A stretch of DNA of 64,000 nucleotides from CAVSWT01 sp963775245 (GCA_963775245.1 CAVZID010000022.1:62001-126000); one strand, 5' to 3'. Positions 36,557-46,276 are shown, numbered from the stretch's first letter. A program made the numbers and translations. Notes: generated by a model from the sequence alone, not told the origin.

Positions 36557-37492
36557 ATGAAAAAAGAAATTAAAGTTTTTGCTCCGGCTTCAGTAACAAA
36601 TGTTAGCTGCGGCTTTGATGTGATGGGTTTTGCCATTGAAAAGCCCGGCGATGAATTAGTTTTGAGAACAAAAGAAAAGCCGGGAATAATAATTTCAAAA
36701 ATTACAGGCGACCATAGAAAGCTTCCGAAATCAGTTGAAACAAATACTGCTGGAGTATCTTTAAAAGCACTTGCCGAACATTTGAATTATTCAAAAGGAA
36801 TTGAAATTGAAATTCACAAAAAAATGCCTCTTGGCAGTGGACTTGGTTCAAGCGCTGCCAGTGCGGTTGCCAGCGTTTTTGCTTTAAATGAAATTTTAGG
36901 AAAGCCGTTAACAAAAACGGAACTTTTGCCATTTGCACTTGAAGGAGAAAAACTAACTTGCGGTGGTACTCCTCATGCAGATAATGTTTCTGCTTCCCTA
37001 TTCGGCGGTTTCATAATTGTAAGAAGCTTACATCCTCTTGATGTAATTAACATAGATGTACCGGAAAATCTTTTCTGCACGATTGTTCATCCGGATATTG
37101 AAATTCATACAGCGGATACAAGAAAAGTTTTAAAGAAACAAATCTTGCTTTCTGATGCAGTACAGCAATGGGGCAACGTTGCCGCTTTAGTAGCCGGTTT
37201 GATGAATAATGACTACAAACTTATAGGCCGCTCACTTCAGGATGTAATTATTGAACCTATACGCTCAATTTTAATTCCGGGTTTTGATATGGTTAAACAA
37301 GCTGCATTGGATTCAGGCGCTCTTGGATGCAGCATTTCCGGTTCCGGCCCTTCTATCTTTGCTTTAAGTGATTCAAAGAAAGTTGCAGATAAAACCGGAA
37401 AGAATATGCAGAAAGTTTTAGATGAAATCGGAATTGAAAGCGACTTATACATTTCGAAAATAAATCAGGTCGGGCCAAGAGTAATCCGCTAA
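36557..37492 (+). CDS. thrB: Homoserine kinase ThrB
   Basis: GHMP-family kinase, 311 aa, phosphorylating homoserine. The ATP loop is PLGSGLGSSAASAVASV near residue 92, and the C-terminal motif ALGCSISGSGPSIFAL lies near 255. The N-terminal FAPASVTNVSCGFDVMGFA is typical of ThrB. It sits 11 bases after asd and 8 before thrC. Confidence 0.96.
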   Translation: MKKEIKVFAPASVTNVSCGFDVMGFAIEKPGDELVLRTKEKPGIIISKITGDHRKLPKSVETNTAGVSLKALAEHLNYSKGIEIEIHKKMPLGSGLGSSAASAVASVFALNEILGKPLTKTELLPFALEGEKLTCGGTPHADNVSASLFGGFIIVRSLHPLDVINIDVPENLFCTIVHPDIEIHTADTRKVLKKQILLSDAVQQWGNVAALVAGLMNNDYKLIGRSLQDVIIEPIRSILIPGFDMVKQAALDSGALGCSISGSGPSIFALSDSKKVADKTGKNMQKVLDEIGIESDLYISKINQVGPRVIR

Positions 37493-37500
37493 AAATTAAT

Positions 37501-38766
37501 ATGAAATTTTACAGTACAAATAATAAATCGGAACCGGTATCGTTTAAAGACGCTGTATTAAAAGGAATTGCAGATGACGGCGGATTATTCATGCCTGTAA
37601 CAATTCCATCATTGCCAAAAGAATTTTGGAATAATGTTGAAGATTATAGCTTAGCAGATATTGGATACAACATTTCTAAATTATTTTTAAAAGATGAAAT
37701 ATCTGATTATGATATAAAAGAAATAATTTCAAAATCAATAAGCTTCGAAGCACCAATAGTTAAGCTTGATGATTCAAACTACATTCTTGAATTATTTCAT
37801 GGCCCTACACTTGCCTTCAAAGATTTTGGGGCAAGATTTATGGCAAATACACTTTCTCATTTGAATGATGGGAAACAAATAACAATTCTAGTTGCTACTT
37901 CCGGTGATACAGGAAGTGCTGTTGCCAACGGATTTTATGAAGTTGAAGGGATAAATGTTGTCCTGCTATATCCACAAAATAAAGTAAGCAAAATTCAGGA
38001 ACAGCAGCTTACAACTTTAGATAAAAATATTACGGCACTAGAAGTAGAAGGAAATTTTGATGATTGCCAAAGATTAGTTAAAACTGCTTTCCTTGATGAT
38101 GACATAAAAAATAAATTAAAACTTTCTTCTGCAAATTCAATAAACATTGCCAGATTAATTCCTCAGTCATTTTATTATATATCCGCTTATGCTCAATTAA
38201 AAAGAAAAAATTCACAAATAGTTTTTTCTGTGCCGAGCGGCAACTTTGGAAATCTAACCGGGGGATTATTTGCATATAAAATGGGATTGCCCGTAAAGAA
38301 CTTTATTGCTTCTGTTAATTTGAACGACGTTTTTAGAAATTATATTTCAACCGGTAAATATGAACCAAAGCCTTCTATAAAAACTATTTCAAATGCAATG
38401 GATGTAGGTAATCCAAGCAACTTTGCAAGACTGTATAAATTATTTGGTGAAGATTACCAGACGATTAAATCTTTAATAAAAAGTTACAGCTTCAATGATG
38501 AACAAACAAAAGAAGCAATGAAAGAAGTTAAAGATAAATATGATTATTTAATTGACCCCCATGGCGCAGTTGGTTATCTTGGATTAAAAAAATATTTTGA
38601 AGAGAATGGAAGCGATTGTCCGGGAATAATTTTAGAAACTGCTCACCCGGCAAAATTTAAAGATATTGTTGATGAAGTTTTAAAAACTGATTTACCATTG
38701 CCCGAAGAATTAGATAAATGTATGAAAAAGGAAAAACATTCAATTATAATATCAAATCAAGTTTGA
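37501..38766 (+). CDS. thrC: Threonine synthase ThrC
   Basis: PLP enzyme of 421 aa that converts phosphohomoserine to threonine. The PLP lysine is in GPTLAFKDFGARF near residue 107 and the phosphate-binding SGDTGSAVANGF near 140. The N-terminus FYSTNNKSEPVSFKDAVLKG matches the long bacterial ThrC type. It completes the thrA-asd-thrB-thrC set. Confidence 0.96.
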   Translation: MKFYSTNNKSEPVSFKDAVLKGIADDGGLFMPVTIPSLPKEFWNNVEDYSLADIGYNISKLFLKDEISDYDIKEIISKSISFEAPIVKLDDSNYILELFHGPTLAFKDFGARFMANTLSHLNDGKQITILVATSGDTGSAVANGFYEVEGINVVLLYPQNKVSKIQEQQLTTLDKNITALEVEGNFDDCQRLVKTAFLDDDIKNKLKLSSANSINIARLIPQSFYYISAYAQLKRKNSQIVFSVPSGNFGNLTGGLFAYKMGLPVKNFIASVNLNDVFRNYISTGKYEPKPSIKTISNAMDVGNPSNFARLYKLFGEDYQTIKSLIKSYSFNDEQTKEAMKEVKDKYDYLIDPHGAVGYLGLKKYFEENGSDCPGIILETAHPAKFKDIVDEVLKTDLPLPEELDKCMKKEKHSIIISNQV

Positions 38767-38811
38767 AGATTTAAAAGAGTTTTTATTAAATAAAAAAGAA
38801 TTGAGGAAATA

Positions 38812-39627
38812 ATGGAAGGCCATAAAAATACTGCTATACTTGGCGGTGGAAATATCGGTTTATCAATTGCTAATGGATTATTAAATTCAAAATTGTTCCC
38901 TGCCGATAATATTTATATTACTAGAAAACATATAGAGTACCTAAAAGAATATGAAACAAACGGATTCAAAATAACTTCAAATAATATTGAAGCAGTAAAA
39001 AACTCAACTATAATAATTATGGCAGTTCAGCCCAAACAGCTTGATGAATTATTAAATGAAATTAAAAATGAAATTACACAAAAACATGTTTTAATTTCTG
39101 TTGTTTCAGGCGCAAATATAAAAGCTATAAAAGAATTATTAGGGAAAGATGTCCCGGTTGTCCGCGCCATGCCGAATACTGCAATTGCGATTCAGGAATC
39201 AATGACTTGCCTGTCTTCTGAAAATAAATCTGATAATGCATTAAAAATATCGAAAGAGATTTTTGATTCTGTTGGAAAAACTTTAGTGATTGAAGAGGAG
39301 TTAATGGTACCCGCTACTGCTTTATGTGCATGCGGCATTGCTTTTTTCTTACGAGGAATTAGAGCAGCTTCACAAGGCGGTATTGAAATAGGATTCCATT
39401 CTGAAGAAGCATTACAGATGGCTGCGCAAACTGCAAAAGGAGCAGCTTCACTTTTACTTGAACGTAAAGGACATCCTGAAAGTGAAGTTGATAAAGTAAC
39501 AACTCCCCGTGGCATTACTATTTCCGGATTAAATCAAATGGAACATTATGGCTTTAGCTCAGCTATGATAAGAGGAATTGTTACATCTGCTGAAAAAGCA
39601 TCAAAGATTTATAAGACTGAAGATTGA
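38812..39627 (+). CDS. proC: Pyrroline-5-carboxylate reductase ProC
   Basis: Last step of proline synthesis. The 271-aa protein has the Rossmann site AILGGGNIGLSIANGL, VQPKQLDELL and VRAMPNTAI. The C-terminal dimer domain includes ALCACGIAFFLRGI and TTPRGITISGLNQME, where TPGGTT/TPRG is the substrate loop. AGGAAATAATG provides a usable ribosome site. It is the last gene before the terminator. Confidence 0.94.
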   Translation: MEGHKNTAILGGGNIGLSIANGLLNSKLFPADNIYITRKHIEYLKEYETNGFKITSNNIEAVKNSTIIIMAVQPKQLDELLNEIKNEITQKHVLISVVSGANIKAIKELLGKDVPVVRAMPNTAIAIQESMTCLSSENKSDNALKISKEIFDSVGKTLVIEEELMVPATALCACGIAFFLRGIRAASQGGIEIGFHSEEALQMAAQTAKGAASLLLERKGHPESEVDKVTTPRGITISGLNQMEHYGFSSAMIRGIVTSAEKASKIYKTED

Positions 39628-39638
39628 ATACAAAAAAA

Positions 39639-39661
39639 ATGACATCTCTGTGAGATGTCAT
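39639..39661. terminator. Bidirectional terminator between proC and pfk
   Basis: ATGACATCTC and GAGATGTCAT form a perfect 10-bp stem with a 3-base loop. It is flanked by eight A's on the left and T-rich sequence on the right, so it works for both converging genes. Confidence 0.85.
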
Positions 39662-39690
39662 TTCTAATTTTGCTTAAAAGAAATTAATCT

Positions 39691-41076
39691 TTAATGAGGA
39701 ATTCCGTTTACATTATTATCTTCATCATCATTTACATTTGCATTAACAGCTTTATAAGCTTCATTTGTTTCATTCGCTGCGGCTAGTGTAAAATTTCCGT
39801 CTTCAATATTTTTATAAAGCAAATCATTTTCAATCAAATAATAAAACTGCTTTCTGAATTCTTCCAAAGAAATTCCGCAGGTGGCGGCATACTTAGCAAG
39901 TTCATGAGGATCATCAAAATCAGCTTTATTTAAACGAAGCATATATCTTCTGGCAATGTAAAATGATTCCGAACTAGGATCCACCATTCTAACTTTGGTT
40001 TTCTTTGTAGCTGGATCAATTATATCTTTAAAATACATTGGAACAAAGTGGCCGTTTTGAATTGAAACCATAGCTCCGTTACCACCGGAAAGTAAAAACT
40101 GCGCGGCGGAAAATCCAAGATCTCTAGTGTATTCCATATCATAAGGGATAGGATCTGCACATCTCAATTCATAACCAATATTTTTTGCAACGATAGTGGC
40201 TTTAAGATTAAAATCTTTTAATCTTTCCTGAACTTTGTATTTTAAAATCTCTCCGAAATTAACTTCGGCAATTCTGATATTATCGTGTGCATCTCTTTCA
40301 ATATTTACCAGTTTTTCCATGTCTTTGGGATCTAGATGTTCAACTAAGCCTTCGGCAAGTATTGCAACCCCATCGGTTCTGCCATAGCTCAATCTCTTTA
40401 TAATAGCACCGACTAAAACATCAACTACCTGAGCAAAACCAATTGTAGGTTTACTGAATTCTTCTGGAATTAAAGTTAAAGTGGCACCCGTAGCTTTTCC
40501 GATGCCTAATGCAAGATGACCGGCTTTTCTTCCCATAGAAACAACAAAATACCATCGTGAAGTAGTTTGTGCATCAACCATTAAATTTTTTACAACCTCA
40601 ACTCCAATATGACGAGCAGTCTGAAAACCGAAAGTTGGTATTCCGTGAGGAAGATCAAGATCGTTATCAATTGTTTTGGGAACGTGCGCGACTTTAATTC
40701 TTCCTGCCGCCATTTCTTCAACTTTTAAAGCACTAAAAGCTGTATCATCACCGCCAATAGTAATGAGCTTATCAACATTTAATCTTAAAAGGGATGTTAC
40801 GGTATTTTCAAGATGCTTTTTATCTTTGGTAGGATTATTCCTTGCAATTCCGATATAGGAACCGCCTCTAAAATGTATACGGCTTACATTATGAATGGTA
40901 AGTTCTTTAGTATGTGAAATATCACCCTGCATTATCCATTTAAAGCCGTCCTTAATTCCTATAACATCAACACCTTCAAGCGCAGCACGAATTGTAGCTG
41001 CACCTATAACACTATTTATTCCCGGCGCTGGCCCGCCGCCGACTAAGATCGCTAATTTTTTTGGTGCAATAGACAT
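39691..41076 (-). CDS. pfp: Phosphofructokinase with PPi-dependent signature
   Basis: Phosphofructokinase family, 461 aa. The N-terminal motif is GGGPAPGINSVIGAA. At the phosphoryl-donor site it reads TIGGDDTAFSA, with Asp where ATP enzymes have Gly (GGDGS). The next motif is PKTIDNDLDLPHG, with Lys where ATP enzymes have Gly (PGTIDND). These two substitutions are the accepted marks of pyrophosphate use. The enzyme would then be reversible and usable in gluconeogenesis. The C-terminal 100 residues form an extension absent from short PFKs. Confidence 0.88.
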   Translation of the reverse strand: MSIAPKKLAILVGGGPAPGINSVIGAATIRAALEGVDVIGIKDGFKWIMQGDISHTKELTIHNVSRIHFRGGSYIGIARNNPTKDKKHLENTVTSLLRLNVDKLITIGGDDTAFSALKVEEMAAGRIKVAHVPKTIDNDLDLPHGIPTFGFQTARHIGVEVVKNLMVDAQTTSRWYFVVSMGRKAGHLALGIGKATGATLTLIPEEFSKPTIGFAQVVDVLVGAIIKRLSYGRTDGVAILAEGLVEHLDPKDMEKLVNIERDAHDNIRIAEVNFGEILKYKVQERLKDFNLKATIVAKNIGYELRCADPIPYDMEYTRDLGFSAAQFLLSGGNGAMVSIQNGHFVPMYFKDIIDPATKKTKVRMVDPSSESFYIARRYMLRLNKADFDDPHELAKYAATCGISLEEFRKQFYYLIENDLLYKNIEDGNFTLAAANETNEAYKAVNANVNDDEDNNVNGIPH

Positions 41077-41195
41077 ATTATTACTCCTGGTTTCTTTTTT
41101 ACATCTATTCTCTATAGATAGATTTAATTTATTTTTTTTAGGAACGCATTTTCAAACCAAAAATTTAGAACAGGGAATTCGCAAACCTAACTTAG

Positions 41196-41228
41196 ACAAA
41201 CCCAATTTCTTAAAGAAATTGGGTTTGT
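41196..41228. repeat. Perfect inverted repeat between the helicase and pfk genes
   Basis: ACAAACCCAATTTCTT and AAGAAATTGGGTTTGT form a 16-bp stem with almost no loop. No U-tract follows on the minus strand, so it is a weak terminator at best. It lies just past the helicase stop codon. Confidence 0.6.
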
Positions 41229-41240
41229 TCAACATTAAAA

Positions 41241-43421
41241 TTATAGAACCTTTAGCTTTGCAAATTTAAGCATCAACTGTTTAACATTATTCCCTTCAAA
41301 AACTACAGTAGCTTTTTGCATTTCACCGGCACCGGTTACCATTGTAACTTTTCCAAGTCCAAATTTATCATGCATTACCCTGCTGCCTGGACGAAGAGAT
41401 TTATTTTCCTGGTTGAAATCTTCGTAATCAACTTTTTCAAAATATTCATAGTACTGTTCTTTTTTAGTTTTACGATTAGATTTTCTTCCAATGCTGCCGT
41501 TTATTTCCGAATAAGTTTTTTCATCCAATTCATCAATAAACCTGGAACGGCTTTGATAAGCAACTTCACCAAAACGGTACCTTGAACGTGCATGAGATAA
41601 ATAAACTTTTTCCTGTGCACGCGTTACAGCGACATAAAATAATCTTCTTTCCTCTTCAACTGTTGCATCACTGCTGAACTTGTTTGAAAGCGGAAAAATA
41701 TCTTCTTCACATCCTGAAATAAAAACTATAGGGAATTCCAATCCTTTAGAGCTGTGAATTGTTAACATTGTAACAACATTACTTCCTTCTTTATATAAAT
41801 CAACATCAGAAATTAAAGAAACTTCTTCAAGGTATTGTTCAAGCTTTGCATCTTTATTTGTATTGGAAAATTCACTTAACGCGGAAAGAAGTTCATTAAC
41901 GTTTTCCCATTTTTGAGTTGCTTCGGGGGTATGCTCATCCTTGAACATTCTTAAAATCCCAAGTTCGTCAACTAATGCCCGGGATAATTCACCAACAGAA
42001 AGCTTATCTTTCAAGCCGATATATTTATCCAATAAAATTTTAAAGCCTTTAACATTTTTTTGAATTCTTTCTTTAATGTCAATTACTTCAAATACTCTCG
42101 ACATAGTATCAAACAAAGTAAGATTTAGTTTACGGGCAAAAGCAATCATTCGGGTAACGGTTGTACTGCCGATTCCTCTTTGAGGAAAGTTCATAATCCT
42201 CAGTAAGCTTTCTTCATCATTCTGATTTGCTATAACTCTTAAATAAGCTACAATATCTTTAACTTCTTTTCGTTTATAAAATTCAATGCCTCCAATAATT
42301 TTATACGGCATTTTTTCTCTTCTAAAAGCATCTTCAAGAGCACGTGATTGAGCATTGGTTCTATATAGAATTGCAAAATCTTTTAATGATAATTTCTTCT
42401 TTGAAATTTCCTTTTTAATATATTTTGCAATTTGTGCTGCTTCATCTTTTTCATCCGAGCATTTTACCAAAGTTAAAAGCTCACCGTCATTATTTTCTGT
42501 CCAGAGAGTCTTTACAATTTGGTCTTTATTATTTTTAATTACAGAATCGGCAGCTTGTAAAATCACTTTTGTTGAGCGGTAATTCTGTTCAAGCTTAAAT
42601 AATTTATGCTTTGGAAAATCTTTTTCAAAATCCAGCATGTTAGCTATATTAGCGCCTCTCCAGCTATAAATGCTTTGTGCATCATCGCCTACTACTACAA
42701 TGTTTCCCTTTTTATTTACAAGCAATTTTAATAATTCATATTGAGCTTTATTTGTATCCTGGAATTCATCTACTAATAAATATTGAAATCTCTTTTGATA
42801 TTTTTGATGAACTTTTGGGTTCTCATTAAACAGCTTTATTGGATTCAAAAGTAAATCATCAAAATCCATTGAGTTATTTACAACCAACCTTTTCTGGTAT
42901 TCAACGTAGACTTCAGCAATTTTTTCATCAATAAAAGTATTAATATGATGCTGCTTAAATTCAGGCGGCATAATCATATGATTTTTCAAAAAGCTTATTC
43001 TATGCCTGATAGAATTTGCAGTCACTCCTTCAATCTCAATATTAAACTCAGATAAAATATTTGAAACCATAGATAGAGAATCTTCTGCATCATAAATTGA
43101 AAAATTGTTTTTGTAATTAATGCTTGCGGCTTCAGTTCTTAATATCCGTGCAAAAATGGAATGGAAAGTACCCATCCAAATAGAATTAGCTTTGTTTCCA
43201 ACTAATTCAACTATACGAGCTTTCATTTCATTGGCTGCTTTATTTGTGAAAGTTAAAGCCAAAATGCTTTCAGGCTCATAACCATTTTCCAATAAATGCG
43301 CCACCTTATATGTTAAAACTTTTGTTTTTCCCGAACCTGCACCGGCGACCACCATTGCAGGGCCGTCAATGTATTCAACTGCATTTTTTTGTTCGTTATT
43401 TAGATTTTTTAAACTTAGCAT
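41241..43421 (-). CDS. pcrA: UvrD/PcrA-type superfamily 1A DNA helicase
   Basis: A 3'-5' helicase of 726 aa for repair and replication restart. Motif I is VAGAGSGKTKVL (near 28), Ia is LALTFTNKAANEMK and II is LLVDEFQDTN (near 220). Motif III is VVGDDAQSIYSWRGA, IV is LEQNYRST, V is TIHSSKGLEF and VI is VAVTRAQEKVYLSHA. The C-terminal 40 residues (RVMHDKFGLGKV) form the Tudor-like RNA-polymerase-binding tail of PcrA/UvrD. Confidence 0.95.
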   Translation of the reverse strand: MLSLKNLNNEQKNAVEYIDGPAMVVAGAGSGKTKVLTYKVAHLLENGYEPESILALTFTNKAANEMKARIVELVGNKANSIWMGTFHSIFARILRTEAASINYKNNFSIYDAEDSLSMVSNILSEFNIEIEGVTANSIRHRISFLKNHMIMPPEFKQHHINTFIDEKIAEVYVEYQKRLVVNNSMDFDDLLLNPIKLFNENPKVHQKYQKRFQYLLVDEFQDTNKAQYELLKLLVNKKGNIVVVGDDAQSIYSWRGANIANMLDFEKDFPKHKLFKLEQNYRSTKVILQAADSVIKNNKDQIVKTLWTENNDGELLTLVKCSDEKDEAAQIAKYIKKEISKKKLSLKDFAILYRTNAQSRALEDAFRREKMPYKIIGGIEFYKRKEVKDIVAYLRVIANQNDEESLLRIMNFPQRGIGSTTVTRMIAFARKLNLTLFDTMSRVFEVIDIKERIQKNVKGFKILLDKYIGLKDKLSVGELSRALVDELGILRMFKDEHTPEATQKWENVNELLSALSEFSNTNKDAKLEQYLEEVSLISDVDLYKEGSNVVTMLTIHSSKGLEFPIVFISGCEEDIFPLSNKFSSDATVEEERRLFYVAVTRAQEKVYLSHARSRYRFGEVAYQSRSRFIDELDEKTYSEINGSIGRKSNRKTKKEQYYEYFEKVDYEDFNQENKSLRPGSRVMHDKFGLGKVTMVTGAGEMQKATVVFEGNNVKQLMLKFAKLKVL

Positions 43422-43622
43422 AGGTTATTATTTTTATTTTAAAATGTGATTAATATTCTATTTTTAGTGGGCAAATATACTGAATTGTGAATCGAATTAA
43501 AAGGTGAGAAAATTGTGATGCCGACACTTTTTATGTATAATTTTGTGCATTCAAATGTGTTTGGAAAAATATTCTAAAAATAACCCATAGTAAAAATTTT
43601 ATTTGAAATATTGCATAAATCA

Positions 43623-43653
43623 TTGAAGCAAAGCAAACAATTAGCTACATTTG
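43623..43653 (+). promoter_or_regulatory. Ferritin gene promoter (Bacteroidetes type)
   Basis: TTG (43623-43625) and TACATTTG (43646-43653) with exactly 20 bases between. The predicted start near 43660 leaves a leader of about 50 bases before the ferritin ATG. I see no clear Fur-like palindrome. The rest of the 287-base gap is AT-rich with no other feature. Confidence 0.75.
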
Positions 43654-43708
43654 AGGCCAATTAATCCAATTAATAAAACAATTCAATAATTTCATACGAG
43701 GGTGTGTT

Positions 43709-44221
43709 ATGGTCAAAGAAAAAATGTTAAAAGCTTTGAATAAACAATTAAACGAAGAACTTTTTTCTTCTTATGCCTATTTAGCAATGGCAGCTTATTT
43801 TGAAGCTGAAAATTTATCCGGTTTTGCAAGTTGGATGAGACTTCAATCTGCTGAAGAAACAAGTCATGCCATGAAAATTTTTGATTACATTCACCAGGTA
43901 AACGGGAAAGTTACACTCCAAAAAATTGACGTACCAAAATTAACCTGGAAAACACCGCTGGAAGTATTTCAAGATATGTTGAAACAAGAACAAAAAGTTA
44001 CTCAATCAATTGATGAACTGGTTGAAATCTCAATGTCTGAAAAAGATTATGCAACAAATAATTTTTTGCAATGGTTTGTAAGCGAACAGGTCGAAGAAGA
44101 AGCTACTTCAATAAAATTACTTGAAAGAATGAAGTTAGTCGGCGATAATAAAAACGGAATATTTTTGCTCGATAGAGAAATGGGGATGAGAGCAAGGTTT
44201 GCGAAAAAAGGTAAGAAATAG
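43709..44221 (+). CDS. ftnA: Non-heme ferritin
   Basis: Iron-storage protein of 170 aa that forms a 24-mer. The four-helix bundle begins LNKQLNEELFSSYAYLAMAAYFE (Glu ligand), followed by LQSAEETSHAMKIFDYI with the ferroxidase Glu and His. FVSEQVEEEATS carries the last ligands near residue 130. It is monocistronic between its own promoter and terminator. Confidence 0.95.
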   Translation: MVKEKMLKALNKQLNEELFSSYAYLAMAAYFEAENLSGFASWMRLQSAEETSHAMKIFDYIHQVNGKVTLQKIDVPKLTWKTPLEVFQDMLKQEQKVTQSIDELVEISMSEKDYATNNFLQWFVSEQVEEEATSIKLLERMKLVGDNKNGIFLLDREMGMRARFAKKGKK

Positions 44222-44237
44222 TTTTAAGTTTTATTAA

Positions 44238-44268
44238 AAAAAATCCTCTTAATCTTAAGAGGATTTTT
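44238..44268. terminator. Bidirectional terminator between ferritin and nuoF
   Basis: AAAATCCTCTTAA and TTAAGAGGATTTT form a near-perfect stem with A- and T-runs on the outer sides. It ends both the ferritin transcript and the nuo operon, so nuoG-N are not contiguous here. Confidence 0.85.
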
Positions 44269-44273
44269 TTTGA

Positions 44274-45596
44274 TTAATTTTTTACTTCCGCCAATGGATT
44301 ATAAGTATGCCTCATTGAATGAACTTTATTTATTACAGGCAAATCAACTTGCTGACTAACTCGTTTTTCAAAGTAATCTCTGAATCTTGTAACCATGTGC
44401 CTAACCGGCCAGGCGGCAGCTTCACCGAGAGCGCAGATTGTATTTCCTTCAATGTTGCTTGCAACAGTTATTAACAAATCCAAATCATGGGTTGAACCTT
44501 TACCGGCAATAATTCTATTTAATATTTTCAACATCCAGCCGGTTCCTTCACGGCAAGGAGTGCATTGTCCGCAGCTTTCATGATAATAAAATTTAGCTAT
44601 TCGAGCCAACACTTTTACTAAATCTGTATCTTCATCCATTACCATTACTCCGGCCGTACCAATTGATGAACCAACAGCTTTTAACGATTCGGCATCCATT
44701 TTAACGCCTTCAAGCTGGTCTCCTCTTATCGGAGGCATTGAAGAACCGCCTGGAATAACGCATAGAATTTTCTTGTTGTTCGGAACTCCGCCGGCATAGT
44801 TATAAATGATATCTGTCAAAAGAGTACCGGAAGGTAATTCATAAATTCCGGGTTTGTTTACATGTCCGCTTACCCCATAAAGAATTGTTCCAGGATGTTT
44901 CGGTTCACCAATTTGTGAAAACCATTCCCAGCCTTTATTTATAATAGCCGGAACATTAGTCAATGTTTCAACATTATTTATTGTTGTTGGATTGCCCCAC
45001 AAACCATTCTGAGCAGGGAAAGGAGGTTTAACTCTTGGATATCCTCTTTTACCTTCGAGAGAATTCATCAAAGATGATTCTTCGCCGCAGATGTAAGCGC
45101 CGGCACCTTTATGAATATAAATATCACAGAAAAAATCTGTTCCGTATTTTTCCTTCATCTTCTCGCCGACATACCCGTTTTCATAAGCATCAGCTAAAGC
45201 TTTTTCTGCCAGCTTAATCCATTTGTGGTACTCGCCCCGAATATAAATATATGCAGTCTTTGCACCGATTGCATAACAGGTAATTAAAATTCCTTCAATC
45301 ATTTGATGAGGGTTGTACTCAAAAATCTGTCTGTCTTTAAAGGAGCCTGGTTCGCTTTCATCCCCGTTGACACAAAGATATTTTGGTTTATCTGTAGTCT
45401 TTGGCATGAAGCTCCATTTTAAACCCGCAGAAAATGCAGCTCCGCCTCTACCTCTTAAACCGGATTTTTTTACCTGGTCAATAATATCATCAGTCGACAT
45501 TCCCAGCGCTTTTTTAATTGCTGTGTAACCGCCGTTTTCAACATAAACATTAATTAAGTGTAAATCTTTTATATCGGGAAGGACTATTTTTTCCAT
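44274..45596 (-). CDS. nuoF: NADH-quinone oxidoreductase subunit F (NuoF)
   Basis: NADH-oxidising subunit of complex I, 440 aa. FMN/NADH motifs are SGLRGRGGAAFSAGLKW (near 50) and HKGAGAYICGEESSLMNSLEG (near 165). The N3 iron-sulfur cluster ligands lie in SCGQCTPCREGTGW near 340, with a fourth Cys in GNTICALGEAAAW. It is the last gene of the nuoA-F run and is preceded by repeat sequences. Confidence 0.96.
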   Translation of the reverse strand: MEKIVLPDIKDLHLINVYVENGGYTAIKKALGMSTDDIIDQVKKSGLRGRGGAAFSAGLKWSFMPKTTDKPKYLCVNGDESEPGSFKDRQIFEYNPHQMIEGILITCYAIGAKTAYIYIRGEYHKWIKLAEKALADAYENGYVGEKMKEKYGTDFFCDIYIHKGAGAYICGEESSLMNSLEGKRGYPRVKPPFPAQNGLWGNPTTINNVETLTNVPAIINKGWEWFSQIGEPKHPGTILYGVSGHVNKPGIYELPSGTLLTDIIYNYAGGVPNNKKILCVIPGGSSMPPIRGDQLEGVKMDAESLKAVGSSIGTAGVMVMDEDTDLVKVLARIAKFYYHESCGQCTPCREGTGWMLKILNRIIAGKGSTHDLDLLITVASNIEGNTICALGEAAAWPVRHMVTRFRDYFEKRVSQQVDLPVINKVHSMRHTYNPLAEVKN

Positions 45597-45600
45597 TAAG

Positions 45601-45640
45601 AAGCCCCCCTCAATCCCCCCAAAGGGGGGAAGTTTAGGAC
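45601..45640. repeat. Palindromic repeat CCCCCC-AAA-GGGGGG upstream of nuoF
   Basis: CCCCCC (45615-45620) and GGGGGG (45624-45629) form a hairpin within a longer CCCCCCTCAAT...GGAAGTTTAGG unit. It begins directly beside the nuoF start codon and lies in the 133-base gap to nuoE. This type of unit is widespread as a dispersed repeat. Confidence 0.65.
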
Positions 45641-45729
45641 AGCTAATCTCGGTATTGCATTAAATATTTTTCTTAGCATAAATATATATTCTTTTAAATT
45701 TCTATAAATAATTTTTAAATTAAATTGTT

Positions 45730-46236
45730 TCAAGAAGTTCCACCCTCTCCTTTGGAGAGGGACGGGGAGAGGCTGTTTATAATCTCATCTACTTTTTCTA
45801 TGGTTAAATTTTCATAGTAATCTTCATTTACTGCAATCATTGGAGCTGTTCCGCAAGAGCCCATGCATTCAACTTCTTCTAAAGAAAACTGTTTATCATC
45901 TGAAACTTCCATGTTATTGATTCCAAGCTTCTCTTTTACTTTATCAAAAATTTCGTATCCGCCTCTAAGCATGCACGATACATTTGTACAAACTTGAATA
46001 TGATTCTTGCCCATCGGCTTTTGGAAATACATTGTATAAAAAGTTACAATTCCTAAAACTTCTTCTTTAGTCATTTCAAGAATATTCGCAACTTCACTCA
46101 TTACTTCGCCGGAAATCCATCCATTCTGTTCTTGTGCAAGCCAGAGCAAAGGCATAACTGCAGGTTTTTTAACAGGATATTTTTTTAATATCTGTTCTAC
46201 TTTTTTTTGATTGTCTTCAGAAAATTTGAATTCCAT
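45730..46236 (-). CDS. nuoE: NADH-quinone oxidoreductase subunit E (NuoE)
   Basis: Thioredoxin-like 24-kDa subunit carrying a 2Fe-2S cluster. Ligands are the two Cys in CTNVSCMLRGG and the two in VECMGSCGTAP. Of 168 aa, the normal protein ends near VDEIINSL. The final residues (SPSLSKGEGGTS) are encoded by the palindromic repeat at 45741-45776 and look like a repeat-derived tail. Confidence 0.95.
   Translation of the reverse strand: MEFKFSEDNQKKVEQILKKYPVKKPAVMPLLWLAQEQNGWISGEVMSEVANILEMTKEEVLGIVTFYTMYFQKPMGKNHIQVCTNVSCMLRGGYEIFDKVKEKLGINNMEVSDDKQFSLEEVECMGSCGTAPMIAVNEDYYENLTIEKVDEIINSLSPSLSKGEGGTS
45741..45776. repeat. Palindromic repeat encoding the C-terminal tail of nuoE
   Basis: CCCTCTCC (45743-45750), TTT, GGAGAGGG (45754-45761), then ACGGGGAGAGGC. 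Read on the minus strand it encodes SPSLSKGEGG, a tail often produced by this dispersed repeat family. Confidence 0.65.
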
Positions 46237-46276
46237 TATTAACTTGAAAAATTATTTTAGATTAAAACTAATTCAC

